Shown here piece by piece: positions 43,569-52,110 of a DNA stretch of 64,000 bases (positions within the stretch are counted from its first letter, which is position 1; every line of letters begins with the position of its first letter). Under the pieces are notes generated by a model. That model ran no database searches, was not told the DNA's origin, and saw nothing but the letters and a program-made list of their open reading frames with translations. Origin of the DNA: Mycolicibacterium iranicum (lineage in GTDB: Bacteria > Actinomycetota > Actinomycetes > Mycobacteriales > Mycobacteriaceae); contig NZ_LQPC01000047.1 of NCBI RefSeq assembly GCF_002101705.1, positions 1-64,000 on the forward strand. The letters are read 5' to 3'. Made by a program: the position numbers and the translations under genes.

Positions 43569-43988
43569 CTAGGGTTTGCCGACGAACCAGACGTTCTCCT
43601 CGCGCAGGTTGCGGCTGCGCCATTCCTCGGGCGTGCGCACCAGATCGTGGAAGTAATAACCGCCGCAACAGCTTTGGTCCGGCAGGCCGGGTAACTGCAT
43701 CGGGTTGTAGAACATCGCGCGTGCCGTCGCGGTGTCCCCGGATATTTCGCATTCGACATTCGTGATGTAGTGCATCGTCCAGGGAATGGCCGCGAATCCC
43801 GCCTCCAACCACGCCGCGACCTCGTCACGGCTTCCCGCCACGGCCCCGGCCGAGGAATAGTCGATGTGCGCGTCGTCGGTGAACACCGAGCGGTAGAGGT
43901 CCCAATCCTTCGAATCGACGGCCCTGGCATAACGACTCAGAAGCGCCCTGATCTCCAATTCATCGGCGAGGCGTTGGACGTCGGTCAC
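43569..43988 (-). CDS. SnoaL/NTF2-like protein (aldehyde dehydrogenase operon)
   Basis: 139 aa from GTG 43988, overlapping the ALDH stop by 4 nt. LADELEIRALLSRYARAVDS and YRSVFTDDAHIDYSSAGA give the SnoaL_4 pattern. It is downstream of the ALDH and so under regulatory site A. Related in fold to the site-E gene at 5997-6488, with probable dehydratase, isomerase or hydrolase role in the same pathway. Confidence 0.82.
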   Translation of the reverse strand: MTDVQRLADELEIRALLSRYARAVDSKDWDLYRSVFTDDAHIDYSSAGAVAGSRDEVAAWLEAGFAAIPWTMHYITNVECEISGDTATARAMFYNPMQLPGLPDQSCCGGYYFHDLVRTPEEWRSRNLREENVWFVGKP

Positions 43989-45469
43989 GCGGGCATGCCA
44001 ATGGTTTTGGCCTCGAGGTATTCCCTGTAGCCCTCTTCGCCGTTGCGGTATCCCAGTCCGCTCTGCTTCGTCCCGCCGAACGGGCTCCCGATACCGAAGT
44101 GGCTCTTGCCGTTGATGGTGACGTTGCCCGTGCGCATGCGCGTGGCCACATTGAAGGCGCGGTCGAGGTCGGCGCCGCTGACCTCACCGGACAGGCCGTA
44201 GATCGAGTTGTTCGCGATCGCGATCGCTTCGTCGTCGGTGTCATAGGGGATCACCGTCAAGACGGGTCCGAAGATCTCCTCCTGCGCGACCTGCGAATCG
44301 GGGTCCACGTCGGCCAGCAGCGTCGGTTGGACGTAATAGCCGACGGGTAGGTTCTCCGGCACACCGCCACCGGTGACCAGGCGAGCTCCGGACTCGACAC
44401 CGGACTTGATCAGGCCGAGCACCTTCTGGCGCTGTGTCTCGCTGATCTGGGGCCCCTGCATGTTGCCCGGATCCCACGGATCGCCGACCGGAAAATTCTC
44501 CATCATCGTCTTCATGATGTCGATGCCCTCGTCATACCTGCTGCGCGGCAACAGAATCCGGCTGGGAAGAATGCAGCTCTGGCCCGACATCACGCACGCC
44601 ATCAGCGCGGCCATCGGCAACGCCATAGTGAAGTCGGCGTCATCGAGGACGATGTGGGCGCTCTTGCCGCCGAGCTCGAGCAGCGTCTTCTTCACGGTGG
44701 ACGCGCCTGCGGCGAGGATGGCCCGTCCGGTCGCGGTGGAGCCCGTGAACGTGATCATGTCGACGCGCGGATCCGACGACAGGGCCGCGCCCACCTCGTT
44801 GGCGTTGGAGACCACGACGTTGAACACGCCCGCCGGAATGTCGGTCTCCTCGGCGACGATGCGGCCGTACTCGCTGCCCGACCACGGTGTCAGCTGTGCG
44901 GGCTTGAGCACCACCGTGTTACCCGCCATGAGTGCGGGCACCGTCTCGGCGACGTTCAGGTAGAACGGTACGTTCCACGGCGTGATGGCGCCGACTACGC
45001 CGACGGCCTCGTAGTGGATCTTGCGTTGCGCGGGTCCGAGCGGGGTTTCGTGGACACCGTTGTCGACGAGATAGTTGAAGTTCTTGCCGTGCTCGGCCCA
45101 GTGCTTGACTTCGTCGATGGGACTCTCGATCTGGCTGCCGGTCACCTTGACCGGGCAACCCACTTCGGTGATCAACACGCGTCGCAACCGTTCCTTGTTG
45201 CGCTCAAAGGCCTCGTGCAGCTGGGTGAGGCAGTGATACCGGAACTCCAGGTCGCGCGACCAGTCGGTCTCGTCGAACGCGCGCCGCGCTGCGCCGACCG
45301 CGCGAGCCATGTCATCGACGGTGCCGTCGGTGGCCTGGCCGGCGACCTGCTCGCTGGCCGGGTGGATCACGTCGAATGTGGCTCCGCTGCCGGTGAATTG
45401 CAATTCACCGTCGATGAGCATGCGCTGCTCGCCCGCGAGCACGCCGGTTTCGGTCTCCGCTGTCGTCAT
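43985..45469 (-). CDS. NAD(P)-dependent aldehyde dehydrogenase
   Basis: 494 aa. Cofactor-binding ITPWNVPF and FTGSTATGRAI, catalytic Glu in LELGGKSAHIV, and nucleophile Cys in MSGQSCILPSR. The enzyme oxidises an aldehyde to the carboxylic acid. First gene of a two-gene operon with the SnoaL protein; site A ends 10 nt before its ATG. Confidence 0.93.
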   Translation of the reverse strand: MTTAETETGVLAGEQRMLIDGELQFTGSGATFDVIHPASEQVAGQATDGTVDDMARAVGAARRAFDETDWSRDLEFRYHCLTQLHEAFERNKERLRRVLITEVGCPVKVTGSQIESPIDEVKHWAEHGKNFNYLVDNGVHETPLGPAQRKIHYEAVGVVGAITPWNVPFYLNVAETVPALMAGNTVVLKPAQLTPWSGSEYGRIVAEETDIPAGVFNVVVSNANEVGAALSSDPRVDMITFTGSTATGRAILAAGASTVKKTLLELGGKSAHIVLDDADFTMALPMAALMACVMSGQSCILPSRILLPRSRYDEGIDIMKTMMENFPVGDPWDPGNMQGPQISETQRQKVLGLIKSGVESGARLVTGGGVPENLPVGYYVQPTLLADVDPDSQVAQEEIFGPVLTVIPYDTDDEAIAIANNSIYGLSGEVSGADLDRAFNVATRMRTGNVTINGKSHFGIGSPFGGTKQSGLGYRNGEEGYREYLEAKTIGMPA

Positions 45470-45479
45470 GACAGCTAGC

Positions 45480-45505
45480 TTTACAAGAATTCAGCCAAGT
45501 GTCAC
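45480..45505. promoter_or_regulatory. Putative TetR-type operator, site A (TTTACA-N14-TGTCAC)
   Basis: TTTACA 45480-45485, 14 nt, TGTCAC 45500-45505. Ten nt upstream of the ALDH start (45469, minus strand) and next to the end of the first TetR gene. Confidence 0.75.
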
Positions 45506-45509
45506 GCGT

Positions 45510-46055
45510 TCAGGTGGTCTTGATTCCCACCGCGTGACGGAGTTGAGCCAGGAACTGGTCGTCGTCGTCGGACCGGACGATGTAGTGCGATACCGCCACC
45601 CGGATCGCCGTCGCCGCCTTCACCGCGCCGTTGGGACCCGGTAACAGCTTCTCCAGCTGTGCGCGCATCGACGGGATGATGTGGCCCAGCCGCGCGATGA
45701 CCACCTCCGGTTCGATGTCGACCACGCGCACGCCCGAGTAGGACTGCTGGTATTGCACGATGAACTGCATCGCGGCGTTCACGCGTTCGTTGCCGCGCAA
45801 GCCGGCGGTCGCCTTGATCAGGCCCGTCTCGAACATCTCTCGCTCGTAGATGCCGAACGCCTCCAGCAGCGCCTGCTTGTCGGCGAACCAGCGGTACAGC
45901 GTGGGACGCGATACCCCCGCTTGAAGGGCCACCTCGGACAGGCTCAGCTTTGTCTGGCCGCTGCGGCCGAGCACCTCGGCGGTTGCGGCGAGGATCCGGT
46001 TCCTGGTCGAGGTGTCGTCTGTGGTGTCGTCGCTGTCGCGTGCTGGATGGTTCAC
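45510..46055 (-). CDS. TetR-family regulator (first of two paralogues)
   Basis: 181 aa from GTG 46055. The helix-turn-helix is LSLSEVALQAGVSRPTLYRWFADKQALL (core VALQAGVSRPTLYRWF). The ligand domain closes with IRVAVSHYIVRSDDDDQFLAQLRHAVGIK (core HYIVRSDDDDQFLAQLRHA), nearly repeated in the second TetR at 48615. The longer frame to 46130 would place a dyad (TTTACG-N14-CGTAAG, 46069-46094) inside the coding region; with GTG 46055 that dyad is 13 nt upstream and fits autoregulation. It lies just upstream of the ALDH operon it probably controls. Confidence 0.9.
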   Translation of the reverse strand: MNHPARDSDDTTDDTSTRNRILAATAEVLGRSGQTKLSLSEVALQAGVSRPTLYRWFADKQALLEAFGIYEREMFETGLIKATAGLRGNERVNAAMQFIVQYQQSYSGVRVVDIEPEVVIARLGHIIPSMRAQLEKLLPGPNGAVKAATAIRVAVSHYIVRSDDDDQFLAQLRHAVGIKTT

Positions 46056-46068
46056 GTACCTGGCCTTA

Positions 46069-46094
46069 CTTACGGGTTCGGTGTCGATCGTAAA
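46069..46094 (-). promoter_or_regulatory. Variant operator upstream of the first TetR gene (TTTACG-N14-CGTAAG)
   Basis: On the minus strand TTTACG, 14 nt, CGTAAG. The 14-nt gap is the same as in the TTTACA-N14-TGTCAC sites, and the half-sites form a five-base inverted repeat TTACG/CGTAA. Thirteen nt upstream of GTG 46055. Confidence 0.5.
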
Positions 46095-46136
46095 GCGTGG
46101 CCGTGCCTGCCGACGACGGCGCGCGGGCATTCTTGA

Positions 46137-47276
46137 TCACAGGCTCTTCTCGAGCAGGGTGACGGTGTCGAGATCGTCGAGTGCGTCCAGCGCGCGCTCC
46201 AGGCCTTTCAGCGCGATGTCCTCGTTCTGCATGCCGCCCATTCCCGCGGTGATCAGCGTGGCGACGTAGGGGTATAGCGCGCCCTGGCGGTAACGGTCCC
46301 AGAGTTCGGATGCGTCCAGTTCGGGTCCGCCCGCCGCGGCCAAGGCGCTGCGGTAGGCGCGGAGCAGGTCGCGTTGGGATTCGCGCCGGCTCTCGGTCGT
46401 CATGCCGGTGACCAGCGTGTAGGCGAGCTCCCGGCTGGGGTGGCCACGGCGCACCGCCTGCCAGTCCAGCAGTCCCGCCCGCCCGTCACGGAAATACAGA
46501 TTTCCCGGGTGCGCGTCGCCGTGCATCACGGTGTGCGGCGTGCGGTCGACCAGCGCCGCGGCGGCGCGATAGCGGTCGTCGATGAAACGGCCGCGATCGA
46601 TCGGCAGGTCCGTGCGCTCGGACAGTTTGCGCGCCGAGGTCTTCAGTAGTGGCGTAGTCAGCAACGAGGCGCTGTCCTCGGAGGCGGTGTAGAGCCAACC
46701 CAACGGTCCGGCCCCGCTGCGCTCAGGAAGCCGGCCCCAGAAGGTGGCGTGCAGTTGCGCCAGCAGTTCGACGACCAGCGCGGCCCGATCGGCGTCGATC
46801 GGGTTCAGGGTGTCCGGGAACTCGCAGTCACCGGCCGCGAGGTCCTCGAGGACGAGCGCGAACCGGCCCGTGTACGGGTCGAACTGGGCGCCGTAACTAC
46901 GGGGGACACCGGTCAGCTCTCTGGAGAGCTGGCTGTAGAAGCGAGTCTCGGTTTCGGCGAGGTTCCCGAGTTCGCCCATCAGGCGGGTGGCTACGGTCTC
47001 GGCGGCCATCTTGACGAAAACCGACGCGGGGACGTCCTCACCGGTGAGGGCGAGCCGGGCGCGCGAGGAGGTGCCTGCGTCGCCGCCGATCACGGCCATC
47101 GACGTCACCCTCCGGTTCATCAGCCGAGACATCGCCGCGGGGTCGAGGTCACCGATGGTGCGCGGAAGCGGGCGCAGCCGCCCGATCAGCGTGTCGGTCC
47201 CGATTCGCCGCAGCCCCCGACCAAGATGCGAGGCGAGGCCGGTCGCGGGTGCGACCCGATTGGCGATGACGGACAC
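46137..47276 (-). CDS. APH-type phosphotransferase
   Basis: 379 aa. The kinase motifs are MHGDAHPGNLYF (Brenner HxDxxxxN equivalent), LLDWQAVRRG (metal-binding Asp) and an N-lobe Lys in ASVFVKM. GTG 47276 lies 6 nt from AGGAGG and is preferred to the GTG at 47279. Relatives next to acyl-CoA dehydrogenases phosphorylate hydroxylated metabolites or unusual substrates rather than aminoglycosides. It is divergent from the CoA transferase with site F between. Confidence 0.82.
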   Translation of the reverse strand: MSVIANRVAPATGLASHLGRGLRRIGTDTLIGRLRPLPRTIGDLDPAAMSRLMNRRVTSMAVIGGDAGTSSRARLALTGEDVPASVFVKMAAETVATRLMGELGNLAETETRFYSQLSRELTGVPRSYGAQFDPYTGRFALVLEDLAAGDCEFPDTLNPIDADRAALVVELLAQLHATFWGRLPERSGAGPLGWLYTASEDSASLLTTPLLKTSARKLSERTDLPIDRGRFIDDRYRAAAALVDRTPHTVMHGDAHPGNLYFRDGRAGLLDWQAVRRGHPSRELAYTLVTGMTTESRRESQRDLLRAYRSALAAAGGPELDASELWDRYRQGALYPYVATLITAGMGGMQNEDIALKGLERALDALDDLDTVTLLEKSL

Positions 47277-47314
47277 CACGTGCCTCCTAGGCTGGGATCG
47301 GCTGCTAGTAAAGC

Positions 47315-47340
47315 GTTACAAATGGGATTGCTTTTGTAAA
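47315..47340. promoter_or_regulatory. Putative TetR-type operator, site F (GTTACA-N14-TGTAAA)
   Basis: Minus strand reads TTTACA-N14-TGTAAC, one base different from the consensus second half. Placed between the APH gene (47276, minus) and the CoA transferase gene (47361, plus), so it can serve both. Confidence 0.7.
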
Positions 47341-47360
47341 GTGACGAGGATGGGGAGATC

Positions 47361-48551
47361 ATGGCGGGTCCGCTCCAGGGAATCAGGGTCGTCGAACTCG
47401 GGGTCTGGGTGGCGGGTCCCGCGGCCGGCGGCATCCTCGCAGACTGGGGTGCCGACGTCGTCAAGATCGAGCCGCCGGACGGCGATCCCGCCCGCACCTT
47501 CGGCCGGATGCTGGGAATCGCACCGCAGGACCGGCACCACGTCAGCCCGCCGTTTCAGATGGACAACCGTGGCAAGCGCAGCGTCGTGCTGGATCTCGCC
47601 ACCGACGACGGCAAGGCGCGTGCCCGCGAATTGCTCGACGGAACCGACGTGTTCGTGACCAACATCCGTACCGGCGCTCTGCGGCGCATCGGGCTGGACT
47701 TCGACGAGGTCGCCGCGGCGAACCCGCGCCTGGTCTATGGATTGATCACCGGCTACGGGGCCGAGGGGCCCGACGCGGATCGGCCGGCCTATGACGTCGC
47801 CGCCTTCTGGGCGCGGTCGGGTCTGGCGCATCTGCTGACCCGTCCTGGCGACGTGCCGCCGTTCCAGCGTGGTGGCATGGGAGATCACATGGCCGGGATG
47901 ACGCTGGCGGGCGCGATCTGCGCGGCGCTCGTGGCGCGGGGGCAGACCGGGACGGGGCAGCTCGTGTCGACATCGCTGTACCGGCAGGGTGCCTACACGA
48001 TCAGCTTCGATCTCAACACCTTCCTCATCACCGGACACCCGATCGCCATCGGAGCGCGCGAGTCGATGGGCAACCCGTGCATGAACAACTACGCCGCCGC
48101 AGACGGCAGGAGGTTCTGGCTGGTCGGCCTGCAGGGGGATCGGCACTGGCCGGCGCTGTGCGCGGCGGTGCAACGACCTGACTGGTTGACCGACGAGCGA
48201 TTCGCCTCCGCGCGGAACCGTGCGGCGAACGCGGTCGAGCTGATTGCCGAACTCGACCTGATCTTCTCGGGCAAGACACTCGACGAATGGACGGAAGTGT
48301 TTGCCGGACAACCGGATCTGTTCTGGTCGCCGATCAACTCGATCGAGGACGTCCTCGGCGACGATCAGTTCCACGCCGCGGGCGGGATCGTCTACGTGCC
48401 CGACGACGAGGCCGGGGCAGTGCCGATGGTGGCCACGCCGGCGGACTTTCACGGCACGCCCGCCGAAGTGCGCTGGACTGCACCCGAATTGGGTCAGCAC
48501 ACCGACGAGGTGCTGACCCAGCTCGCTCAGCGCACGAAGCGCTCGACGTAG
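47361..48551 (+). CDS. CaiB/BaiF-type (family III) CoA-transferase
   Basis: 396 aa. GIRVVELGVWVAGPAAGGILADWGADVVKIE (core VVELGVWVAGPAAGG) is the family start; catalytic Asp in GGMGDHMAGM. Probably activates the acid formed in the cluster as its CoA ester for beta-oxidation. Preceded by site F, 20 nt upstream. Confidence 0.9.
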   Translation: MAGPLQGIRVVELGVWVAGPAAGGILADWGADVVKIEPPDGDPARTFGRMLGIAPQDRHHVSPPFQMDNRGKRSVVLDLATDDGKARARELLDGTDVFVTNIRTGALRRIGLDFDEVAAANPRLVYGLITGYGAEGPDADRPAYDVAAFWARSGLAHLLTRPGDVPPFQRGGMGDHMAGMTLAGAICAALVARGQTGTGQLVSTSLYRQGAYTISFDLNTFLITGHPIAIGARESMGNPCMNNYAAADGRRFWLVGLQGDRHWPALCAAVQRPDWLTDERFASARNRAANAVELIAELDLIFSGKTLDEWTEVFAGQPDLFWSPINSIEDVLGDDQFHAAGGIVYVPDDEAGAVPMVATPADFHGTPAEVRWTAPELGQHTDEVLTQLAQRTKRST

Positions 48552-48614
48552 GGCGCGAACACTAGGGTATCCCAAATCCGTTGCACCCCATGGCAGAAAC
48601 TACTAAGGCGCCCG

Positions 48615-49169
48615 TCAGTCATCGGTGATCTCGGACCGACTACTCATCTGTTGTTTCACGCGCGCAGCGTGACGTAGTTGGGCGAGAAAGTCGACGGTGT
48701 CGTCGCTGCGCACGATGTACTGCGAGATCGCGACCCGCACCGCGGTCGCGGCACGCAGTTCGGCATCCTGGCCGGTGCACAGGCGCTGCAACCTCTCACG
48801 CATCATGGGCAGAACCCGCGCCATCCGCCGGATCACCTGGTCGGGCTCGACATCGACCATCCGCAGGCCGGGGTAGGAGAGCTGGTACTCGACGATGACC
48901 CGCAGTGCGGCGTCTAGACGCTCGTGTGGCGGAAGGTCGACCGTGGCTTTGGCGATGGCGCGTTCGTAGTGCTGCCGTTCCCACACCACGAACGCGTCGA
49001 GCAGTTCGCGCTTGTCGGCGAAGTACCGGTACAGCGTCGGTCGCGACACCCCGGCCTGGGTGGCAACTTCGGACAGCGACAGTTTCGCAGTGCCGTTCCG
49101 TCCGAGCACCTCGGCGGTGGCAGCGAGGAGCCGCTGCCGCGTCGCATTGTCCGTCAGCGCTTGCTGCAT
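48615..49169 (-). CDS. TetR-family regulator (second paralogue)
   Basis: 184 aa. Helix-turn-helix EVATQAGVSRPTLYRYFADK. The C-terminal half repeats the first TetR almost motif for motif: VDVEPDQVIRRMARVLPMM, then TAVRVAISQYIVRSDDTVDF and LAQLRHAARVK. ATG 49169 is followed upstream by site B with a 9-nt gap, implying autoregulation and shared control of the divergent ferredoxin gene. Confidence 0.92.
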   Translation of the reverse strand: MQQALTDNATRQRLLAATAEVLGRNGTAKLSLSEVATQAGVSRPTLYRYFADKRELLDAFVVWERQHYERAIAKATVDLPPHERLDAALRVIVEYQLSYPGLRMVDVEPDQVIRRMARVLPMMRERLQRLCTGQDAELRAATAVRVAISQYIVRSDDTVDFLAQLRHAARVKQQMSSRSEITDD

Positions 49170-49178
49170 ATACCAAGA

Positions 49179-49204
49179 TTTACAAATTATCGATGAAGTG
49201 TCAC
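49179..49204. promoter_or_regulatory. Putative TetR-type operator, site B (TTTACA-N14-TGTCAC)
   Basis: TTTACA 49179-49184, 14 nt, TGTCAC 49199-49204, continuing GCT as at sites C and D. Lies between the second TetR gene and the ferredoxin gene. Confidence 0.78.
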
Positions 49205-49251
49205 GCTCACTGTGTGAGCGCACCATCGTCGGAGGAGCGTGGACGCAGCGC

Positions 49252-49443
49252 ATGAGAGTCGACGTGGACCTTGCCAAGTGCACCGGACACGGCATCTGCG
49301 AGTCGATCGCCGAGAAGGTCTTCGAGGTGCAGGACAACGGCACCGTGGTGATCCACGAGCCGGAGCGGCCCGAGTCTGATCGCTCGCGGATGCAGCAGGC
49401 CGTCACCCAGTGCCCGGCCGCAGCACTTTTCCTCAGTGGCTGA
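49252..49443 (+). CDS. P450-type ferredoxin ([3Fe-4S]-like, His-variant)
   Basis: 63 aa. Cys10, His13, Cys16 and Cys54 follow the CX2HX2C...CP pattern of mycobacterial ferredoxins that serve P450s, in which one cluster cysteine is replaced (here by His). It should deliver electrons to the P450 at 52110. GGAGGA lies 15 nt from the ATG, which is far, but no other in-frame start exists between. No ferredoxin reductase is encoded in the window. Confidence 0.9.
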   Translation: MRVDVDLAKCTGHGICESIAEKVFEVQDNGTVVIHEPERPESDRSRMQQAVTQCPAAALFLSG

Positions 49444-49517
49444 AGGACACTTCGCGAAACGGCCACCAGCGTAGTGGGGACGCGCCTCCGGCTACCGTGA
49501 CGGCGGTTTCGCGAGAT

Positions 49518-50333
49518 CTATCTCGGTGGGCGCGGGCGCACGAGAACCGACTGCTGGATCGCCCCGACAGCGCCTGACTCGTCGAAGAGCGTGCCGATCG
49601 TGGTGCCGATACCGTCTGGGCCGTAACTGGTTTCGGCGCGGATGCCGACCCACTCGCCCTCGGGGAGGCGATGGATGTGCACGGCCAGGTCGGTGTTGAG
49701 GAATGTCCACCGACGGATGTCGAGTTTGGTGCCGATGCCGTTGGCGTCGTCGGCGACCGCGAACAACCGCTCCAGCGGTGTCATCGACTCACCATTGACG
49801 AGGGCGACCTCCGGCTTGATCCACGACTCACCCGGCCCGTCGCTCATCGGCTGAGTCAGCCACCGCCAATCCAGGCTGTGCACGTAGTTGAGATCCCAGT
49901 CCTTCTTCATGTCGCGGGTGAACGCCTCGGACACCGGTCGCAGCGGTTCGGCGGGGGTGTGGACGACCGTGGCCGTATCCAGGGTCTGCAGCCGCCAACC
50001 GCTGGCCCTGGCCACCGGACGCGGTTGCCCGTCGGGCCCCAGCGCCAACATTTCGGCGCTGACGAGCTCGATCTGCTTACCGGAGCGCTCGCGCCAGGCG
50101 CGCACCCAGAAATCGCCGTCGGCAGGCACCGGCCCCAGCAGGTCGACGAGCACCCGGCTCAGCCTGGTGTCGTCGCGCGGCTCGCAGCGCTGCAATCCGC
50201 GCACCAGAAGCGCCGAGACCGGAGCGGCATGCTGGATGGCCGCCGTCCACGTACTGCGGACGAAGTCGGTGGCGGCGAACTTCTCGCCGCGCTCGTCGTC
50301 GGCGTCGACCAATTCGTAATAGCAGTCCGGCAT
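49518..50333 (-). CDS. Thioesterase-family (TesB-like acyl-CoA thioesterase) protein
   Basis: 271 aa from ATG 50333 with AGAGG 5 nt upstream. Two hotdog-like halves: FAATDFVRSTWTAAIQHAAP and RRWTFLNTDLAVHIHRLPEGEWVGIRAETSYGPDGIG (core DLAVHIHRLPEGEWVGI). The latter segment is typical of acyl-CoA thioesterase-like proteins with TesB_acyl-CoA domains. Downstream partner of the SMP-30 gene, separated from it by the 30-bp repeat array. The upstream open frame in the array is not part of the protein. Confidence 0.8.
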   Translation of the reverse strand: MPDCYYELVDADDERGEKFAATDFVRSTWTAAIQHAAPVSALLVRGLQRCEPRDDTRLSRVLVDLLGPVPADGDFWVRAWRERSGKQIELVSAEMLALGPDGQPRPVARASGWRLQTLDTATVVHTPAEPLRPVSEAFTRDMKKDWDLNYVHSLDWRWLTQPMSDGPGESWIKPEVALVNGESMTPLERLFAVADDANGIGTKLDIRRWTFLNTDLAVHIHRLPEGEWVGIRAETSYGPDGIGTTIGTLFDESGAVGAIQQSVLVRPRPPR

Positions 50334-50345
50334 CTGCACCTCTTT

Positions 50346-50466
50346 CCGGGGCGAGCGAAGCGACGGGGGATGTGTCCGGGGCGAGCGAAGCGACGGGGGA
50401 TGTGTCCGGGGCGAGCGAAGCGACGGGGGATGTGTTCTGGGGCGAGCGAAGCGACGGGGGATGTGT
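50346..50466. repeat. Four tandem copies of a 30/31-bp unit (MIRU-like VNTR)
   Basis: Units 50346-50375, 50376-50405, 50406-50435 and 50436-50466, with core GGGGCGAGCGAAGCGACGGG followed by GGATGTGT. The first three are identical; the fourth has a one-base insertion and one substitution. The array fills the gap between two co-directional genes and touches the stop codon of the SMP-30 gene at 50467. Confidence 0.95.
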
Positions 50467-51306
50467 TCAGTGGGTGTGGGGTTCGGGTACGAACCCGGCG
50501 GCGGGGAATTCGACGTTGACGGCGTCGAGGCGCGAGAGCTTTGTGCCACGCAGCCGTTCGGGATAGGCGTCGGTCGTCGTCAGCAGGAACAATGTCACGC
50601 CTTCGGGTCCGCCCAGTGCACACGCGATGGCGGTGCGGTCACCCACCTCGATGCGGTCGGTCACCTGGCCGCCTTCGACGATGCGCTCGAACTGGTGTGC
50701 CAGCGTCATTCCCGCCCAGACACCGCCGCCTTCGTCGAGGCAGATGCCGTCCGGCGGTCCGTCCAGTTCGTCGGCGAAAACCCTCTCTTCGCAGAGCGTT
50801 CCGTCCTCAGCGATGGTGAAGGCTGTGAGCCGCCGCGCCGTCGACTCCGCGACGATCAGGGTTCTGCCATCGGGCGTGATTGCCATTCCATTGGGGAAGT
50901 CCAGGTTCTCGGCGACGACGGCGAGGTGTCCGCCGTCGGGGTCGACGCGGACGATAACGCCGCCTTCGCGCGCTTGGGACCCGACGTAGGCGCACCCGTG
51001 GCGGTCGACCACCATGTCGCCGAGGTTGGCGGGGGCCAGTGCAGAGATGTCGGCGACGACCTCGACGGCGTCGCCGTCATAGCGCAGGATCTGCCTGGCC
51101 TCGGTCGAGACGATCAGAAGCGATCCGTCGGGGCGAAAACCCAGACCCGACGGGGCATGGCCGGGTAGGGGCAAGGTGCTGGTCTCGCCGTTGAGTGTGG
51201 CGGTGTGCACGGCTTCACCGAGCATGTCGGAGAACCACACCAGGCCCTCGAACCAGCGTGGGCCCTCGCCGAAGCAGAATCTGTTCGCCAGCGGGGTGAG
51301 CGTCAT
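50467..51306 (-). CDS. SMP-30/gluconolactonase-family lactonase
   Basis: 279 aa. A six-bladed beta-propeller: FGEGPRWFEGLVWFSDML (metal-binding Glu), NLDFPNGMAITPDGRTLIVAE (core DFPNGMAITPDG) and DGPPDGICLDEGGGVW provide the Glu/Asn/Asp metal ligands. It opens lactones, matching the lactone expected from the Baeyer-Villiger-type enzyme. Start of a two-gene minus-strand unit with the thioesterase, controlled from site C. Confidence 0.9.
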   Translation of the reverse strand: MTLTPLANRFCFGEGPRWFEGLVWFSDMLGEAVHTATLNGETSTLPLPGHAPSGLGFRPDGSLLIVSTEARQILRYDGDAVEVVADISALAPANLGDMVVDRHGCAYVGSQAREGGVIVRVDPDGGHLAVVAENLDFPNGMAITPDGRTLIVAESTARRLTAFTIAEDGTLCEERVFADELDGPPDGICLDEGGGVWAGMTLAHQFERIVEGGQVTDRIEVGDRTAIACALGGPEGVTLFLLTTTDAYPERLRGTKLSRLDAVNVEFPAAGFVPEPHTH

Positions 51307-51338
51307 CGTGCGAACACTAGCGGACCCGTCTCCGGCAC

Positions 51339-51364
51339 TTTACAAAACATGGGAAAAGTGTCAC
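51339..51364. promoter_or_regulatory. Putative TetR-type operator, site C (TTTACA-N14-TGTCAC)
   Basis: TTTACA 51339-51344, 14 nt, TGTCAC 51359-51364, followed by GCT. Centrally placed between the SMP-30 unit (start 51306, minus) and the long plus-strand operon beginning at 51400. Confidence 0.8.
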
Positions 51365-51399
51365 GCTCGCACTGTGCTGCTGTCAATGGGGAGCTCGTC

Positions 51400-52110
51400 G
51401 TGAACATGAAGAAATACCACAGCCACACCCTGCTCTATCTGCACGAGACTATCGATCTCGGCACGGCGCGCGGCGACCAGTTCGCCGCGGAATTCAGCAA
51501 TTGCTACCACCCGATGATGAGCGAACTCGGCGCGCGGTTGTTCGCGTTGTGGGAGACGACGCCCTACAACGGGCACTGGCCCCAGGTCACCATCATCTGG
51601 GAGATCGACGCTTTCGCAGACTACGCCCGCATCGGACGAGCCCAGTCCCGCGGAGGCAGCCATGAAACAGCCGCCGCGAAGTGGTCGATGTACCTGCGTG
51701 ACGTCGGCGCGCGCGGCGAGGGTCGGATCATGTATGCCGGGCGGGCCAACAAGACGCTGACCCAGTTGCAGGACGCGGGTTTCAAGGCCGGCCTGGTGAT
51801 CCAGGAGATCATGCAGACCAAACCTGGACGCCAGGACGACTACATCCGCGAACTCGAACGCCTTTACGTGCCCTGGTCGGAGTCGACCGGCAAGCGTTGG
51901 CTCGGTTCGTTCATCACGACGTTCCGGTTCAACGAAGTGATCCACTACTGGGCTCTGGAGGCGGACTGGGCCTGCTTCGAAAACCATTACCCCTCCTGGA
52001 AGGACAGTCCGCCCGCCGAGATCGTGACGTGGATGAGCGTCGCCCCGGCGCTGCGCGACGGCTGGGAGGACTCGATCCTGGCCGCCCTGCCGCCGTCGCC
52101 GCTGCAGTGA
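51400..52110 (+). CDS. NIPSNAP-like / dimeric alpha-beta barrel protein
   Basis: 236 aa from GTG 51400, 6 nt after GGGGAG; ATG 51406 is also possible. YHSHTLLYLHETIDLGTA, ARLFALWETTPYNGHWPQVTIIWEIDAF (core ALWETTPYNGHWPQVTI) and GSFITTFRFNEVIHYWALE suggest two ferredoxin-like barrels as in NIPSNAP proteins. Similar genes travel with P450s and CoA enzymes in actinobacterial catabolic clusters. No catalytic role can be assigned. First gene of a seven-gene coupled operon. Confidence 0.65.
   Translation: MNMKKYHSHTLLYLHETIDLGTARGDQFAAEFSNCYHPMMSELGARLFALWETTPYNGHWPQVTIIWEIDAFADYARIGRAQSRGGSHETAAAKWSMYLRDVGARGEGRIMYAGRANKTLTQLQDAGFKAGLVIQEIMQTKPGRQDDYIRELERLYVPWSESTGKRWLGSFITTFRFNEVIHYWALEADWACFENHYPSWKDSPPAEIVTWMSVAPALRDGWEDSILAALPPSPLQ

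Noticed and set aside
50346..50466. CRISPR array
   Set aside because: The units are directly adjacent without spacers and there are no cas genes; it is a simple tandem repeat.
50334..50549. Extension of the thioesterase frame through the 30-bp repeat array
   Set aside because: The frame is open only because the repeat unit is a multiple of three; it overlaps the end of the SMP-30 gene, and ATG 50333 has a good ribosome-binding site.
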